Positions 8,752 to 18,490 of a stretch of DNA of 64,000 bases are shown here, one piece after another. A program made the translations under genes and the position numbers. The stretch is from the NCBI RefSeq assembly GCF_041807905.1, contig NZ_JBGVSA010000006.1, forward strand, positions 62,001-126,000, written 5' to 3'. The number at the start of each line of letters is the position of its first letter. The stretch's first letter is position 1. Under the pieces are notes generated by a model. It made no database searches. It was not told the DNA's origin and saw nothing but the letters and a program-made list of their open reading frames with translations. This DNA is from JBGVSA01 sp041807905. Its GTDB lineage: Bacteria; Pseudomonadota; Gammaproteobacteria; Burkholderiales; Rhodocyclaceae.

Positions 8752-11700
8752 GTGCGCCTGTCCAAGCTTAAACTCGCCGGCTTCAAGTCCTTCGTCGATC
8801 CGACCACCATCCTGGCACCCGGCCAGTTGGTGGGCATCGTGGGGCCCAATGGCTGCGGCAAATCGAACGTGATCGATGCCGTGCGCTGGGTGCTGGGCGA
8901 ATCGCGCGCCTCGGCGCTGCGTGGCGAGTCGATGCAGGACGTCATCTTCAACGGTTCGACCACCCGCAAGCCTGTGCAGCGGGCCAGCGTCGAGCTGATT
9001 TTCGACAACGCCGAAGGGCGCGCTGCCGGCCAGTGGTCGCAGTACGCCGAAATCGCCGTCAAGCGCGTGGTCGACCGGGCCGGCGGCTCGGACTACTTCA
9101 TCAACAACGTCCGCGTACGCCGCAAGGACGTCATCGACCTGTTCCTCGGCACCGGCCTGGGGCCGCGTGCCTACGCGATCATCGAGCAAGGCATGATCTC
9201 GCGCGTCATCGAGGCGCGGCCCGAAGACGTGCGGGCCTTCCTCGAAGAAGCCGCCGGCATCACCAAGTACAAGGAACGCCGCCGCGAGACCGAAGGCCGT
9301 CTGGCCGACGCGCGCGACAACCTGGCGCGTATCGAAGACATCCGCGCCGAACTCGGCAGCCAGATCGAAAAGCTCGCCGCGCAGGCCGAAGTGGCGCGTA
9401 CCTACAAGGAACTGGCCGATTCGCTCAACGAACGCCAGCGCCTGCTGTGGGTGTTCAAGCGCGAAAGCGCGGCGACCGAAAAAGCCCGCAACGCCGAAGG
9501 TATCGCCACCTGTGGTACGACGCTCGAGGCCGAAACCGAGCGTCTGCGCATTCTTGAAGACCAACTGCTGGTCGCGCGCGAGCGGCACACGCGGCTCTCT
9601 GACGTGGTCGGCGTGGCGCAAGGCGATCTCTACGCCATCACAGCCGAAGTCTCGCGCATCGAAAACGAACTCAAGAGCCTGCGCGATACGCGTTCGCGCC
9701 TGTCGCAGCGTATCGATCAGCTCACCATGTCCGAAGCCCAGTGGCGCGAACGCTCCACGCAGCTGGCGGCGGAGCGCGAACGTTGGGCGGAACTGCGCGA
9801 AGTCGCCACGGTGCGGCTGGAGCAGGCGCAGGACGAGCTGGCCATCGCGCAGGAAGCCTTGCCCGAAGTCGAGGACACCTACCGTCGCGCGCAGGAAGAG
9901 CAGGATCGCCTGCGCCGCGAACTGGCCCAGGCCGAGCAGCAGATGCGCGTGGACGACACGCGTCGTCAGGCCAGTCTGCGAGCCATCGAAGCACTGACTG
10001 CCCGTCGCCAGCGGCTCGAAGCCGATCTGGCACAACTGCCGGCGGCCGATCCGGGCGACGCCGAGGCGATCGAACTGGCGGTGGAAACGCTGGCGGGCCA
10101 ACTGGAAGACGCCGAAGCCGAACAGACCGCCCAGCAAGGCGTGCACATCCAGTCCCAAGGCGCGTTGCGCGCTGCGCAGGAAGCAGAACGTCGCGCTGCC
10201 CGTGCAGTCACCGAAAAGCGCGCCCGACTCGACGCGCTCGAAGCGCTGCAGGCCAAATTGCGCGACGCTGGCGACATGGGCACCTGGTTGCGCGAAGCCG
10301 GGCTGTCGGAGCTGCAACCGCTGTGGCAGCACATTACCGTCGATGCCGGCTGGGAGCTTGCGCTCGAAGCCGTCCTGCGCGAACGGCTGGCCGCGCGCGG
10401 GCCGCTTGCCCGCATGCCGGAATCCATCCACGGCAAGTCCGTACCGTCGACTGTCGTGCTGACGCGTGAAGGCGCACCAGCGCCGGCGCAGCGTCCGACA
10501 TTTGCCGGTACGCCGCTCGCGTCACGCCTGCGCTGCGCGAACGCCGCCGCCGCGGGCATCCTCGAACACTGGCTGGCCGGCGCCTACGCGGTCGACAGCA
10601 TCCAGCCCTGGATCGACAGCGCGGCGCAGCTACCCGACGACGTCGTGCTGGTGGCGCAGAGCGGCGCCATCCTGAGTAGCCGAGAGCTGACCTTGTTCGC
10701 GCCGGATGCGCGCACGCACGGGGCGCTGGAACGCCAGCGCGAAATCGAATCGCTGAGTGCCGAACTCGCCACGCTCGAAGAAGAGCAGGCCGCCTGCGCG
10801 GAGCGCGCGACAGAGGCCGAAGAGGCGCTCGCCGCAGCGACCAATGCGCTGACGACGGTACGCACGCGCATCGGCCAGTTGCAGCAGCAGGTGCACGCCG
10901 CGCAGCTCGAAGTCGTCCGCATGCAGCAGGAGAAGGCCCGTTTCGAAGAGCGCCGCGCGCAATTGCGCCGCGAGGCCGACGAAATCGCCTTTGCCGAAGA
11001 GACCGAGAATACTCACTTGCTGGAAGCCGAGGCCGGCCGCGAACTGCACCAGCAACGCGCCGATGAGTTCGCCGAACGCTTGCATGCCGCGCAGCAGACG
11101 GTGGCGCAGGGCGAGCAGGCCCAGCGAGCCCAGCGCGAGCACGTACAGACCTTCCAGCGCGCCGTGCAGGAAGCCGAGTTCTCATTGCGCGAATGCGCTG
11201 GCAAGCTCGACGACATCAGCCGCAACGACTCGCTGACCGCAGAGCAGATCTCGCGTGGCGAAGTCGAACTCGCCCAGCTCATCGCGGAGCGCGACGGGCT
11301 GGACGAAGACACCCTGCAAGTGAGCCTGTCGACCGCCCTCGATCTGCGCGAGGCGCGCGAAGCTGCGCTGGCCGCGCGGCGCGACGAAATGGAGCGTGCC
11401 AGCAACACGCTCCGCGAACAGGATGCCGAGCGCCTGCGGTGCGAACGCGCGCTCGATCCGCTGCGCGAACAGCTCAATGCCTTGCGGCTTGCGCATCAGG
11501 CTGCCGAAATGGCGCACCAGCAGGCCTGTGAACGTCTTGAAGAAATGCAGGCCGGCGACGCGCAATACGCACCGGAAGAACTCGCCCAGGTCAAGGAGCT
11601 GACACTCACGCGCGAGGTGGCGCGCATCAATCGTGAGATCAGCGAACTGGGCGCGGTGAACCTTGCCGCGCTGACCGAATTGACGTCCGCCACCGAGCGC

Positions 11701-12270
11701 AAGAACTTCCTCGATGCGCAGAACGACGACCTGACGCAGGCCATCGAAACGCTCGAAGACGCGATCCGCCGCATTGATCGCGAAACGCGCGAACAGTTGA
11801 TGGAAACGTACAATACGGTCAATCGCCACTTCGGCGAGTTGTTCCCGCGGCTATTTGGCGGGGGCCAGGCGGCATTGATCCTCACGGGCGACGAAATTCT
11901 CGACGCTGGCGTGCAGATCGTGGCCCAACCGCCGGGCAAGAAGAATTCATCGATCCACTTGCTGTCGGGGGGCGAAAAGGCGCTGACCGCCATTGCACTG
12001 GTGTTTTCGATGTTCCAGCTCAACCCGGCGCCGTTCTGCATGCTCGACGAAGTCGACGCACCGCTGGACGACGCCAACACCGAGCGTTACTGCGAGATGG
12101 TCAAGCACATGTCGTCGGTGACGCAGTTCGTATTCATCAGTCATAGCAAGATCACCATGGAAATGGCGCAGCAACTGATCGGCGTGACCATGCAGGAACA
12201 AGGTGTGTCACGCGTCGTCGAAGTCGACATGGATGAGGCGCTGCGCCTGGCGCAGCCCGAGGCGGCTTGA
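8752..12270 (+). CDS. smc: Chromosome partition protein SMC
   Basis: 1172 residues, full-length. The N-terminal ATPase head has Walker A GPNGCGKS at 31-38. Two long coiled coils, extremely rich in Arg/Glu/Ala/Gln, flank a hinge (about residues 500-640). The C-terminal head has the ABC signature LSGGE at 1071-1075, then FCMLDEVDAPLDDAN (Walker B and D-loop). It forms a condensin with ScpA/ScpB, which are not in the window. The start is GTG at 8752, since the head begins immediately (VRLSKLKLAGFKSFVDPT). zipA follows 74 bp downstream. Confidence 0.98.
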   Translation: MRLSKLKLAGFKSFVDPTTILAPGQLVGIVGPNGCGKSNVIDAVRWVLGESRASALRGESMQDVIFNGSTTRKPVQRASVELIFDNAEGRAAGQWSQYAEIAVKRVVDRAGGSDYFINNVRVRRKDVIDLFLGTGLGPRAYAIIEQGMISRVIEARPEDVRAFLEEAAGITKYKERRRETEGRLADARDNLARIEDIRAELGSQIEKLAAQAEVARTYKELADSLNERQRLLWVFKRESAATEKARNAEGIATCGTTLEAETERLRILEDQLLVARERHTRLSDVVGVAQGDLYAITAEVSRIENELKSLRDTRSRLSQRIDQLTMSEAQWRERSTQLAAERERWAELREVATVRLEQAQDELAIAQEALPEVEDTYRRAQEEQDRLRRELAQAEQQMRVDDTRRQASLRAIEALTARRQRLEADLAQLPAADPGDAEAIELAVETLAGQLEDAEAEQTAQQGVHIQSQGALRAAQEAERRAARAVTEKRARLDALEALQAKLRDAGDMGTWLREAGLSELQPLWQHITVDAGWELALEAVLRERLAARGPLARMPESIHGKSVPSTVVLTREGAPAPAQRPTFAGTPLASRLRCANAAAAGILEHWLAGAYAVDSIQPWIDSAAQLPDDVVLVAQSGAILSSRELTLFAPDARTHGALERQREIESLSAELATLEEEQAACAERATEAEEALAAATNALTTVRTRIGQLQQQVHAAQLEVVRMQQEKARFEERRAQLRREADEIAFAEETENTHLLEAEAGRELHQQRADEFAERLHAAQQTVAQGEQAQRAQREHVQTFQRAVQEAEFSLRECAGKLDDISRNDSLTAEQISRGEVELAQLIAERDGLDEDTLQVSLSTALDLREAREAALAARRDEMERASNTLREQDAERLRCERALDPLREQLNALRLAHQAAEMAHQQACERLEEMQAGDAQYAPEELAQVKELTLTREVARINREISELGAVNLAALTELTSATERKNFLDAQNDDLTQAIETLEDAIRRIDRETREQLMETYNTVNRHFGELFPRLFGGGQAALILTGDEILDAGVQIVAQPPGKKNSSIHLLSGGEKALTAIALVFSMFQLNPAPFCMLDEVDAPLDDANTERYCEMVKHMSSVTQFVFISHSKITMEMAQQLIGVTMQEQGVSRVVEVDMDEALRLAQPEAA

Positions 12271-12344
12271 CGGCGGCGCAGCACGATCGGCGGCTCAGTC
12301 CCCCGGAACGATCCCGGCCAACATAACGAATTCGCATACAAGAC

Positions 12345-13481
12345 ATGGCAGGCAACGAACTTCAATACGCATTGATCGGCAGCGGCGCAGTGCTCGTCGT
12401 CGCACTGGTCGGCTACAACGTCTGGCAGGAGCGCCGTGCGCGGCGCCATGCCGAGCAGGCTTTCCGTTCCATGCACCGCGACGTGCTGCTCGACGAAGAG
12501 GGCGAAGCGGCGATTCCGCCCGCGCCGGGCGGACGCATGGAGCCGTCGCTGCCGACCGATCCCGTACCGGAAGCCCGCATCGAGCCGCGTATCGATCCCG
12601 CGCCGAACGCCGCCGCAGCGGCCACCGTGCAACCTGCAATGCGCGCGCAGGAACCCGTACTGCCGTGGGAACTGAAGGCCATCGATTGCGTGGTGCCGGT
12701 CGAAGCGCCCGCGGGCGTGTCGGCTTCATCCTTGTTCGTCGCCCAGCAATCCACGCTGGCTGGCGTGGCCCGTCGCCTTGCGTGGTATGGATGGGACGAC
12801 ACCGACAACAACTGGATTGCCCTCGATGCCCGCACGCCGGGCAGCGTGACGCGCGCCTGCGCAGCATTGCAGTTGGTCGATCGTCGGGGCCGCGTGAGCG
12901 AGGCCGAACTCGAACGTTTCTACGACCAGATCCAACTGCTGTGCGATCAATTCCTCGCTGTGCCGCGCCTGCCGGCTCGCAGCGAAGTGCTCACTCATGC
13001 CGCGCAACTGGATCAGTTCGCATCCGAATGCGACATCCAGATCGCCATCAACGTCGTGGCGACCAAGGCGGCCTTTGCCGGCACCAAGCTGCGCGGGCTG
13101 GCCGAAGCTGCCGGCCTGGTGCTGCTGACCGATGGGCACTACCACTTCCGCGATGAGGCCGATCGCACGCTGTTCACGCTGTCCAACCAAGAGGCCGCGC
13201 CGTTGTCCGTCGAGCAACTGCGCTATCTGCACACCCATGGCCTGACCTTGATGATCGATGTGCCGCGCGTGGCGCGGCCGGTGCAGGCCTTCGACAAGAT
13301 GATCGCCTTTGCCCACCACCTTGCCGAAGCGCTCGAAGGCGCCGTGGTGGATGACAATCGCACGCCGCTGTCCGACCGTTCCGTGGGCCTGATCCGCGAA
13401 CAGATCGGCCAGTTCGCCCAGCACATGGAAGAGCAGGGCATTCCGGCCGGCGGCGACGTCGCTCGCCGATTGTTTGCCTGA
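12345..13481 (+). CDS. zipA: Cell division protein ZipA
   Basis: 378 residues. A single N-terminal membrane helix (ELQYALIGSGAVLVVALVGYNV) is followed by a basic segment (QERRARRHAEQAF), a Pro/Ala-rich linker to about residue 120, and a C-terminal FtsZ-binding domain (SECDIQIAINVV... GLTLMIDVPRVARPVQAFDKMIAFA). ZipA tethers FtsZ to the membrane. The smc-zipA-ligA order is typical of beta- and gammaproteobacteria and supports the assignment despite weak family conservation. ligA begins 7 bp after the stop. Confidence 0.93.
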   Translation: MAGNELQYALIGSGAVLVVALVGYNVWQERRARRHAEQAFRSMHRDVLLDEEGEAAIPPAPGGRMEPSLPTDPVPEARIEPRIDPAPNAAAAATVQPAMRAQEPVLPWELKAIDCVVPVEAPAGVSASSLFVAQQSTLAGVARRLAWYGWDDTDNNWIALDARTPGSVTRACAALQLVDRRGRVSEAELERFYDQIQLLCDQFLAVPRLPARSEVLTHAAQLDQFASECDIQIAINVVATKAAFAGTKLRGLAEAAGLVLLTDGHYHFRDEADRTLFTLSNQEAAPLSVEQLRYLHTHGLTLMIDVPRVARPVQAFDKMIAFAHHLAEALEGAVVDDNRTPLSDRSVGLIREQIGQFAQHMEEQGIPAGGDVARRLFA

Positions 13482-13488
13482 GCCTCGC

Positions 13489-15828
13489 ATGACCCGACCC
13501 GAACAACGTGCGTTCGAGCTGCGTGAACAGCTCGAACGGTATGCGTACGCCTATTACGTGCTCGACGCGCCGGAGGTTCCGGACGCCGAGTACGATCGCC
13601 TTTTCGGCGAGCTCGAAGCCATCGAGCGCGAACACCCTGAACTCCTGGCGCCCGATTCGCCGACCCAGCGGGTGGGCGGCGCGCCGCGCGAAGGCTTCGT
13701 GCAGGTGACGCACAAGGTGCCGATGCTCTCGCTCGGCAATGCCTTTACCGACGAAGACATCGTGGCCTTCGACCGGCGCTGCCGCGAGACGCTGGATGTC
13801 GCGAGCGTCGAATATGCCACCGAGCCGAAATTCGACGGACTGGCGATCAGCCTGCATTACGAGAACGGCTATTTCGTCCAGGGCGCCACGCGCGGCGATG
13901 GCTTCACGGGCGAGGATGTCACCGCCAACCTGCGAACCGTGGGCAACATTCCGTTGCGTTTGCGTGGCAAGGATCTGCCCTCCGTGCTCGAAGTCCGCGG
14001 TGAAGTGCTCATGTTGCGGCGCGACTTCAACGCGCTGAACGAGCGTCAGCTTGCGGCCGGCGAGAAGTTGTTCGTGAATCCGCGCAACGCGGCCGCCGGC
14101 AGCCTGCGCCAGCTCGATCCGCGCATGACGGCCAAACGGCCGCTGCGTTTTTTTGCGTACAGCCTCGCGCAGGTCGATGGCGTGCCGATGCCGGCAACGC
14201 ATTCCGAATCGCTCGCCATGCTGGCGACCTGGGGTTTTTCGGTGACCGATCTGCGCGCCGTCGTACGCGGCGCTGACGGCTTGCTTGGCTATTACCGCGA
14301 AGTTGGCGAACGGCGCGCATTGCTGCCGTTCGACATCGATGGCGTCGTGTACAAGGTCAATGCCCTGGCGCAGCAGGCTGAACTGGGCTTCGTGTCGCGC
14401 GCGCCGCGTTTCGCTGTCGCGCACAAGTACCCCGCGCAAGAAGAAATGACCGAGCTGCTCGATATCGAAGTGCAGGTCGGGCGCACCGGCGCCATCACGC
14501 CGGTCGCGCGCCTCAAACCGGTATTCGTTGGCGGCGTCACCGTCACCAATGCCACGCTGCACAACGAAGACGAAGTGCGGCGCAAGGACCTGCGCATCGG
14601 CGACACGGTGATCGTGCGCCGCGCCGGCGACGTGATTCCCGAAGTCGTTGCACCCGTGCTGGAGCGCCGCTCGGCCGATGTACGCACGTTCGTCATGCCG
14701 ACGCAATGTCCGGTCTGCGGCAGTCACATCGTGCGCGAAGAAGGCGAGGCGGTGGCGCGCTGTTCCGGCGGCCTGGTGTGCGGCGCCCAGCGCAAGGCCG
14801 CGATCATCCATTTTGCCGGCCGTCGCATGATGGACATCGACGGCCTGGGAGAGCGCTACATCGAGTCGCTGGTGGACTTCGGCTATGTCAATCGCATTGC
14901 CGATCTGTACTCGCTCAAACTCGAAGACCTGCTCGAAATGAAGCGCCGCGCCGACGAGCGCGATGGCATCACGCCCGAAACCGTGCAGCAGGGCAAGATC
15001 GCCACCAAGTGGGCCGAGAACATCATCGATGCGATCTCTGCGAGCAAGCATCCGCCGCTGGCCCGACTGCTGTTTGCGCTGGGCATCCGCCACGTGGGCG
15101 AGTCGACCGGCAAAACGCTGGCGGATTGGCTCGGCTCGCTGGAATTCGTGCGCCGCGCACCGCGCGCCGTGTTCGCAGTGTTGCCGGACATCGGCGGCGT
15201 GGTGGCCGAGTCGCTGTACGAGTTTTTCATCGAACCGAACAACGAACGGGTACTGGACGAACTGGTCCGCGCCGGCGTGAGCGCATCGGATGAACATGCT
15301 CCGTCAGCCAAGCTGGCCCAGCGGATCGCCCTGCCGGAACTGCTCGCCAGTCTTGGTATTGCCAAGCTCACCGCAACGCGCGCACAGCAACTCGCGGCGC
15401 AGGTGAAGAGCCTCACCGCGCTGGCGGACCTCACGCCGATTGAACGCGCTGCGCTCGATCTGCCGGCCGAGGTCTCGACGTCGTTGGCCGAATGGCTGTC
15501 GCATGAGCAGAACATTGCCCAGATCAAGGCGCTCGACCGATATTGCGCTACCCTCCTTGCGGCCGCGCCGAGCCAAGATTCTGACGCCGCATTGCCGCTT
15601 ACGGATAAGACGTTCGTCCTGACAGGCACGCTGCCGACGCTCTCGCGCGACGAAGCGACTGCGCTGATTGAAGCGGCCGGGGGCAAGGTGTCGGGCTCGG
15701 TCTCGAAGAAAACGCATTACGTGGTGGCCGGCGCCGAGGCAGGTTCCAAGCTCGAAAAGGCGCAACAGCTAGGCATTACCGTGCTGGACGAAGAAGGGCT
15801 GCGCACCTTGCTCACGCAGGGCGGATAA
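13489..15828 (+). CDS. ligA: NAD+-dependent DNA ligase LigA with an extra HhH-like block
   Basis: 779 residues. Domains in order: Ia (YAYYVLDAPEVPDAEYDRL), adenylation domain with nucleophile KFDG (Lys114), OB fold, four-Cys zinc finger (CPVC...CSGGLVC), helix-hairpin-helix domain, and C-terminal BRCT from about residue 700. It seals nicks in replication and repair. Length is about 110 residues above E. coli LigA (671). The excess sits mainly at about residues 607-697, where LPELLASLGIAKLTATRAQQL resembles the preceding LARLLFALGIRHVGESTGK, as if half the HhH domain were duplicated. The frame is open from TTG 13474; the ATG at 13489 is preferred. Confidence 0.97.
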   Translation: MTRPEQRAFELREQLERYAYAYYVLDAPEVPDAEYDRLFGELEAIEREHPELLAPDSPTQRVGGAPREGFVQVTHKVPMLSLGNAFTDEDIVAFDRRCRETLDVASVEYATEPKFDGLAISLHYENGYFVQGATRGDGFTGEDVTANLRTVGNIPLRLRGKDLPSVLEVRGEVLMLRRDFNALNERQLAAGEKLFVNPRNAAAGSLRQLDPRMTAKRPLRFFAYSLAQVDGVPMPATHSESLAMLATWGFSVTDLRAVVRGADGLLGYYREVGERRALLPFDIDGVVYKVNALAQQAELGFVSRAPRFAVAHKYPAQEEMTELLDIEVQVGRTGAITPVARLKPVFVGGVTVTNATLHNEDEVRRKDLRIGDTVIVRRAGDVIPEVVAPVLERRSADVRTFVMPTQCPVCGSHIVREEGEAVARCSGGLVCGAQRKAAIIHFAGRRMMDIDGLGERYIESLVDFGYVNRIADLYSLKLEDLLEMKRRADERDGITPETVQQGKIATKWAENIIDAISASKHPPLARLLFALGIRHVGESTGKTLADWLGSLEFVRRAPRAVFAVLPDIGGVVAESLYEFFIEPNNERVLDELVRAGVSASDEHAPSAKLAQRIALPELLASLGIAKLTATRAQQLAAQVKSLTALADLTPIERAALDLPAEVSTSLAEWLSHEQNIAQIKALDRYCATLLAAAPSQDSDAALPLTDKTFVLTGTLPTLSRDEATALIEAAGGKVSGSVSKKTHYVVAGAEAGSKLEKAQQLGITVLDEEGLRTLLTQGG

Positions 15829-15871
15829 GCTCCAGACCAGACGAATAACGACACAGGAGAGAACGAAAATC

Positions 15872-16747
15872 ATGAAGAAGGTACGCAAAGCAGTGTTCCC
15901 GGTGGCGGGGCTGGGAACCCGATTCCTGCCGGCCACCAAGGCTAACCCCAAGGAGATGCTGCCGATCGTCGACAAGCCCCTCATCCAGTACGCAGTGGAA
16001 GAGGCGGCAGCGGCGGGCATCACTGACATGATTTTCGTCACCGGCCGCACCAAGCGCGCCATCGAGGACCATTTCGACAAGGCGTACGAAATGGAAACCG
16101 AGCTCGAAATGCGCGGCAAGAAAGAACTGCTCGCTGCCGTGCAGGACACCATTCCTCCCGGTATCAACTGCATCTACGTGCGTCAGGCCGAAGCGCTCGG
16201 CCTGGGCCACGCCGTGCTGTGCGCCGCGCCGGTCGTGGGGGACGAGCCTTTCGCCGTCCTGCTGGCCGACGACCTGCTCGATGGTGACGGCTTCAAGCCG
16301 GTCATGCAGCAGATGACCGAACTGTATGAACAGACCGGCTCCTCGGTGCTGGGCGTGATGGAAGTGCCGCGCGAGAACACGCGCCAGTATGGCATCGTCA
16401 GCACCACCGAGCCCTCCGGCAAGACACTGCCGATCACCGGCATCGTCGAAAAGCCCAAGCCCGAGGAAGCCCCGTCGACGCGTGCCGTGGTCGGCCGCTA
16501 CGTGCTGAGCGGACGCATCTTCGAACACCTGCGCAATCTCAAGCCCGGCGCGGGCGGCGAGCTGCAATTGACTGACGCGATTGCGTCCCTGCTCAAGGAA
16601 GAAGAAGTCCTGTCCTACGTTTTTGATGGCGTGCGCTACGACTGCGGTTCCAAGATCGGCTACCTGCAGGCGACCATCGAACTGGGCCTGAAGCACCCGG
16701 AAGTCGGCGCGGCTTTCGCGCAGTACCTCGCATCGCGCAAGGACTGA
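15872..16747 (+). CDS. galU: UTP-glucose-1-phosphate uridylyltransferase GalU
   Basis: 291 residues. It has the nucleotidyltransferase signature KAVFPVAGLGTRFLPATKANPKEM with the GxGTRxxP motif, followed by MLPIVDKPLIQYAVEEA, the metal-binding LLADDLLD and VEKPKPEEAPS. It makes UDP-glucose for exopolysaccharide, LPS core and nucleotide-sugar synthesis. The start has a GAGAGAAC Shine-Dalgarno. The gene lies 43 bp after ligA and 7 bp before the LOG-NUDIX gene, so the latter is probably co-transcribed. Confidence 0.97.
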   Translation: MKKVRKAVFPVAGLGTRFLPATKANPKEMLPIVDKPLIQYAVEEAAAAGITDMIFVTGRTKRAIEDHFDKAYEMETELEMRGKKELLAAVQDTIPPGINCIYVRQAEALGLGHAVLCAAPVVGDEPFAVLLADDLLDGDGFKPVMQQMTELYEQTGSSVLGVMEVPRENTRQYGIVSTTEPSGKTLPITGIVEKPKPEEAPSTRAVVGRYVLSGRIFEHLRNLKPGAGGELQLTDAIASLLKEEEVLSYVFDGVRYDCGSKIGYLQATIELGLKHPEVGAAFAQYLASRKD

Positions 16748-16754
16748 CGCCAGC

Positions 16755-17723
16755 ATGCGCATTGCCATTTTCTGCGGATCGAGCCTCGGGGCGGATGCGC
16801 GCTTCGAAGCCTCGGCCCGCGAAGTGGCAGCCCGCCTGGCGCGGGCCGGGCACGGCATCGTGTACGGCGGCGGCAAGGTCGGCCTGATGGGTGTGATCGC
16901 CGATGCCGCGCTGGCGGCCGGTGGCGAGGTCATCGGCGTGATCCCGCGCCACCTTCAGCAACGCGAGCTCGCACACCACGGCTTGTCGAGCCTGCATGTG
17001 GTCGATTCGATGCATGCCCGCAAGGCCCGGATGGCCGAGCTGACGGACGCTTTCATTGCATTGCCCGGCGGCGCTGGCACGCTGGAAGAAATCTTCGAAG
17101 TGTGGACCTGGGCGCAACTTGGTCTGCATGCCAAGCCTTGCGCGTTCCTCAACGTGGCCGGGTATTACGATGCCATCTCGCAGTTTGTCGACCATGCTGT
17201 AGTGCAGCGTTTCCTGCGCGCCGAGTATCGCGACATGCTGGTGATCGACCGTGATATCGACCGGCTGCTCGATGCGTTCGCCGGTTATCGCGCGCCCCAG
17301 GCCAAGTGGCACGGCGCCGCCGGGCCCGAAACGCTCGACGTGCTGGGCTGGATCTGCATCCGCGATCGCCGTCTGCTGACGGTGCGTTCGCGCGGCAAGG
17401 AGCACTTCTTCATCCCCGGCGGCAAGCGCGAGGCAGGAGAGAGCGACTGGCAGGCGCTGGAGCGCGAGGTGCACGAAGAGGTCGGCGTGCAGTTGGTGCG
17501 TGAATCCGCCGTGCACGTCATGACGGCCGAGGACAGCGCCGTGGGGCAGGAGCGTCCGATGCGCGTGGCGATGAGTTGCTACATGGCTGCGGGCCAAGGC
17601 GAGCCGCGGCCTGCGGCGGAGATTGAAGATCTGGCGTGGATGACGGCGGCGGACGCGCCTCGATGCGCGCCGGCTGCGCGACAGGTGCTGGCCTGGCTGG
17701 CAGGGCGCGGCCTGATCGACTGA
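16755..17723 (+). CDS. Fusion of a LOG-family nucleotide phosphoribohydrolase and a NUDIX hydrolase
   Basis: 322 residues in two domains. Residues 1 to about 185 are a Rossmann-like LOG domain: IFCGSSLG, IVYGGGKVGLMG and the catalytic PGGAGTLEE at 104-112, as in enzymes that release a base from nucleoside monophosphates. Residues about 190-310 form a NUDIX domain with a complete Nudix box at 223-245 (G-x5-E-x7-REV-x-EE-x-GV). NUDIX enzymes cleave nucleoside-diphosphate-X bonds. Together they suggest nucleotide clean-up, with the NUDIX product as a LOG substrate, but this is inference. No stop or frameshift separates the domains. Confidence 0.88.
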   Translation: MRIAIFCGSSLGADARFEASAREVAARLARAGHGIVYGGGKVGLMGVIADAALAAGGEVIGVIPRHLQQRELAHHGLSSLHVVDSMHARKARMAELTDAFIALPGGAGTLEEIFEVWTWAQLGLHAKPCAFLNVAGYYDAISQFVDHAVVQRFLRAEYRDMLVIDRDIDRLLDAFAGYRAPQAKWHGAAGPETLDVLGWICIRDRRLLTVRSRGKEHFFIPGGKREAGESDWQALEREVHEEVGVQLVRESAVHVMTAEDSAVGQERPMRVAMSCYMAAGQGEPRPAAEIEDLAWMTAADAPRCAPAARQVLAWLAGRGLID

Positions 17724-17793
17724 ATTGAATAACTGCTGCCCATACCGGAGATCCCGTGCGGCGGCCCAATCGAGTACACGAGGAAGAACGACG

Positions 17794-18426
17794 ATGAACG
17801 AAAATGTGCATGTCATCACCCACCCGCTGGTCCAGCACAAGCTGACCGTGGCGCGCAGCGAAGACACCACCACCGATAATTTCCGCCGGCTGGTGCGTGA
17901 GATCGCCCAGATGATGGCCTACGAGATCACGCGCGATCTTCCGACCGAGCTCATCACCATCAAGACCCCCGTGGCGACCTGCCAGGCGCCCGTCATCAGC
18001 GGCAAGAAGCTCTGCCTGGTGTCGATTCTGCGCGCCGGTACCGGCATGCTCGACGGCATGATCGATCTGCTGCCCAATGCCCGCATCGGCCACATCGGCC
18101 TGTACCGCGACCCTGAAACGCTCAAGGCCATCGAGTATTACTTCAAGGTGCCCGACGACGTGCAGGATCGCCTCGTGATCGTTCTCGATCCGATGCTGGC
18201 CACCGGCAACTCGGCCGCCGCCGCACTCGCGCATCTGAAGGGCGCCGGCATCACGTCGCTGCGCCTGGCCTGTATCCTTGCGGCGCCCGAAGGTCTGGCC
18301 GCCGTTCAGGCTGAACATCCGGACGTGCCCATCTGGGTCGCGGCGGTGGATGAACGCCTCAACGACCACGGCTACATCGTGCCGGGTCTGGGCGACGCGG
18401 GCGACCGTATCTTCGGCACCAAGTAA
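17794..18426 (+). CDS. upp: Uracil phosphoribosyltransferase Upp
   Basis: 210 residues. Conserved parts include HPLVQHKLT near the N-terminus, VSILRAGTGMLDGM, the PRPP-binding loop VLDPMLATGNSA and the C-terminal GYIVPGLGDAGDRIFGTK. It converts uracil and PRPP to UMP in pyrimidine salvage. The frame opens upstream at 17725, but the ATG at 17794 has a Shine-Dalgarno (GAGGAAG) and the exact family N-terminus. A strong terminator follows 34 bp after the stop. Confidence 0.97.
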   Translation: MNENVHVITHPLVQHKLTVARSEDTTTDNFRRLVREIAQMMAYEITRDLPTELITIKTPVATCQAPVISGKKLCLVSILRAGTGMLDGMIDLLPNARIGHIGLYRDPETLKAIEYYFKVPDDVQDRLVIVLDPMLATGNSAAAALAHLKGAGITSLRLACILAAPEGLAAVQAEHPDVPIWVAAVDERLNDHGYIVPGLGDAGDRIFGTK

Positions 18427-18460
18427 GTCGACTCGGCGCACGTCGCGCCATACGCAAGAA

Positions 18461-18490
18461 GGCCGGGCAATCTGCCCGGCCTTTTTTTTT
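18461..18490 (+). terminator. Rho-independent terminator of upp
   Basis: A perfect 8-bp GC stem (GGCCGGGC/GCCCGGCC) with a 5-nt loop is followed by nine T residues. Confidence 0.95.

Noticed and set aside
13174..15297. 707-codon open frame on the minus strand opposite ligA
   Set aside because: It is antisense to the confident ligA and zipA genes, has shadow-type composition and no motif.
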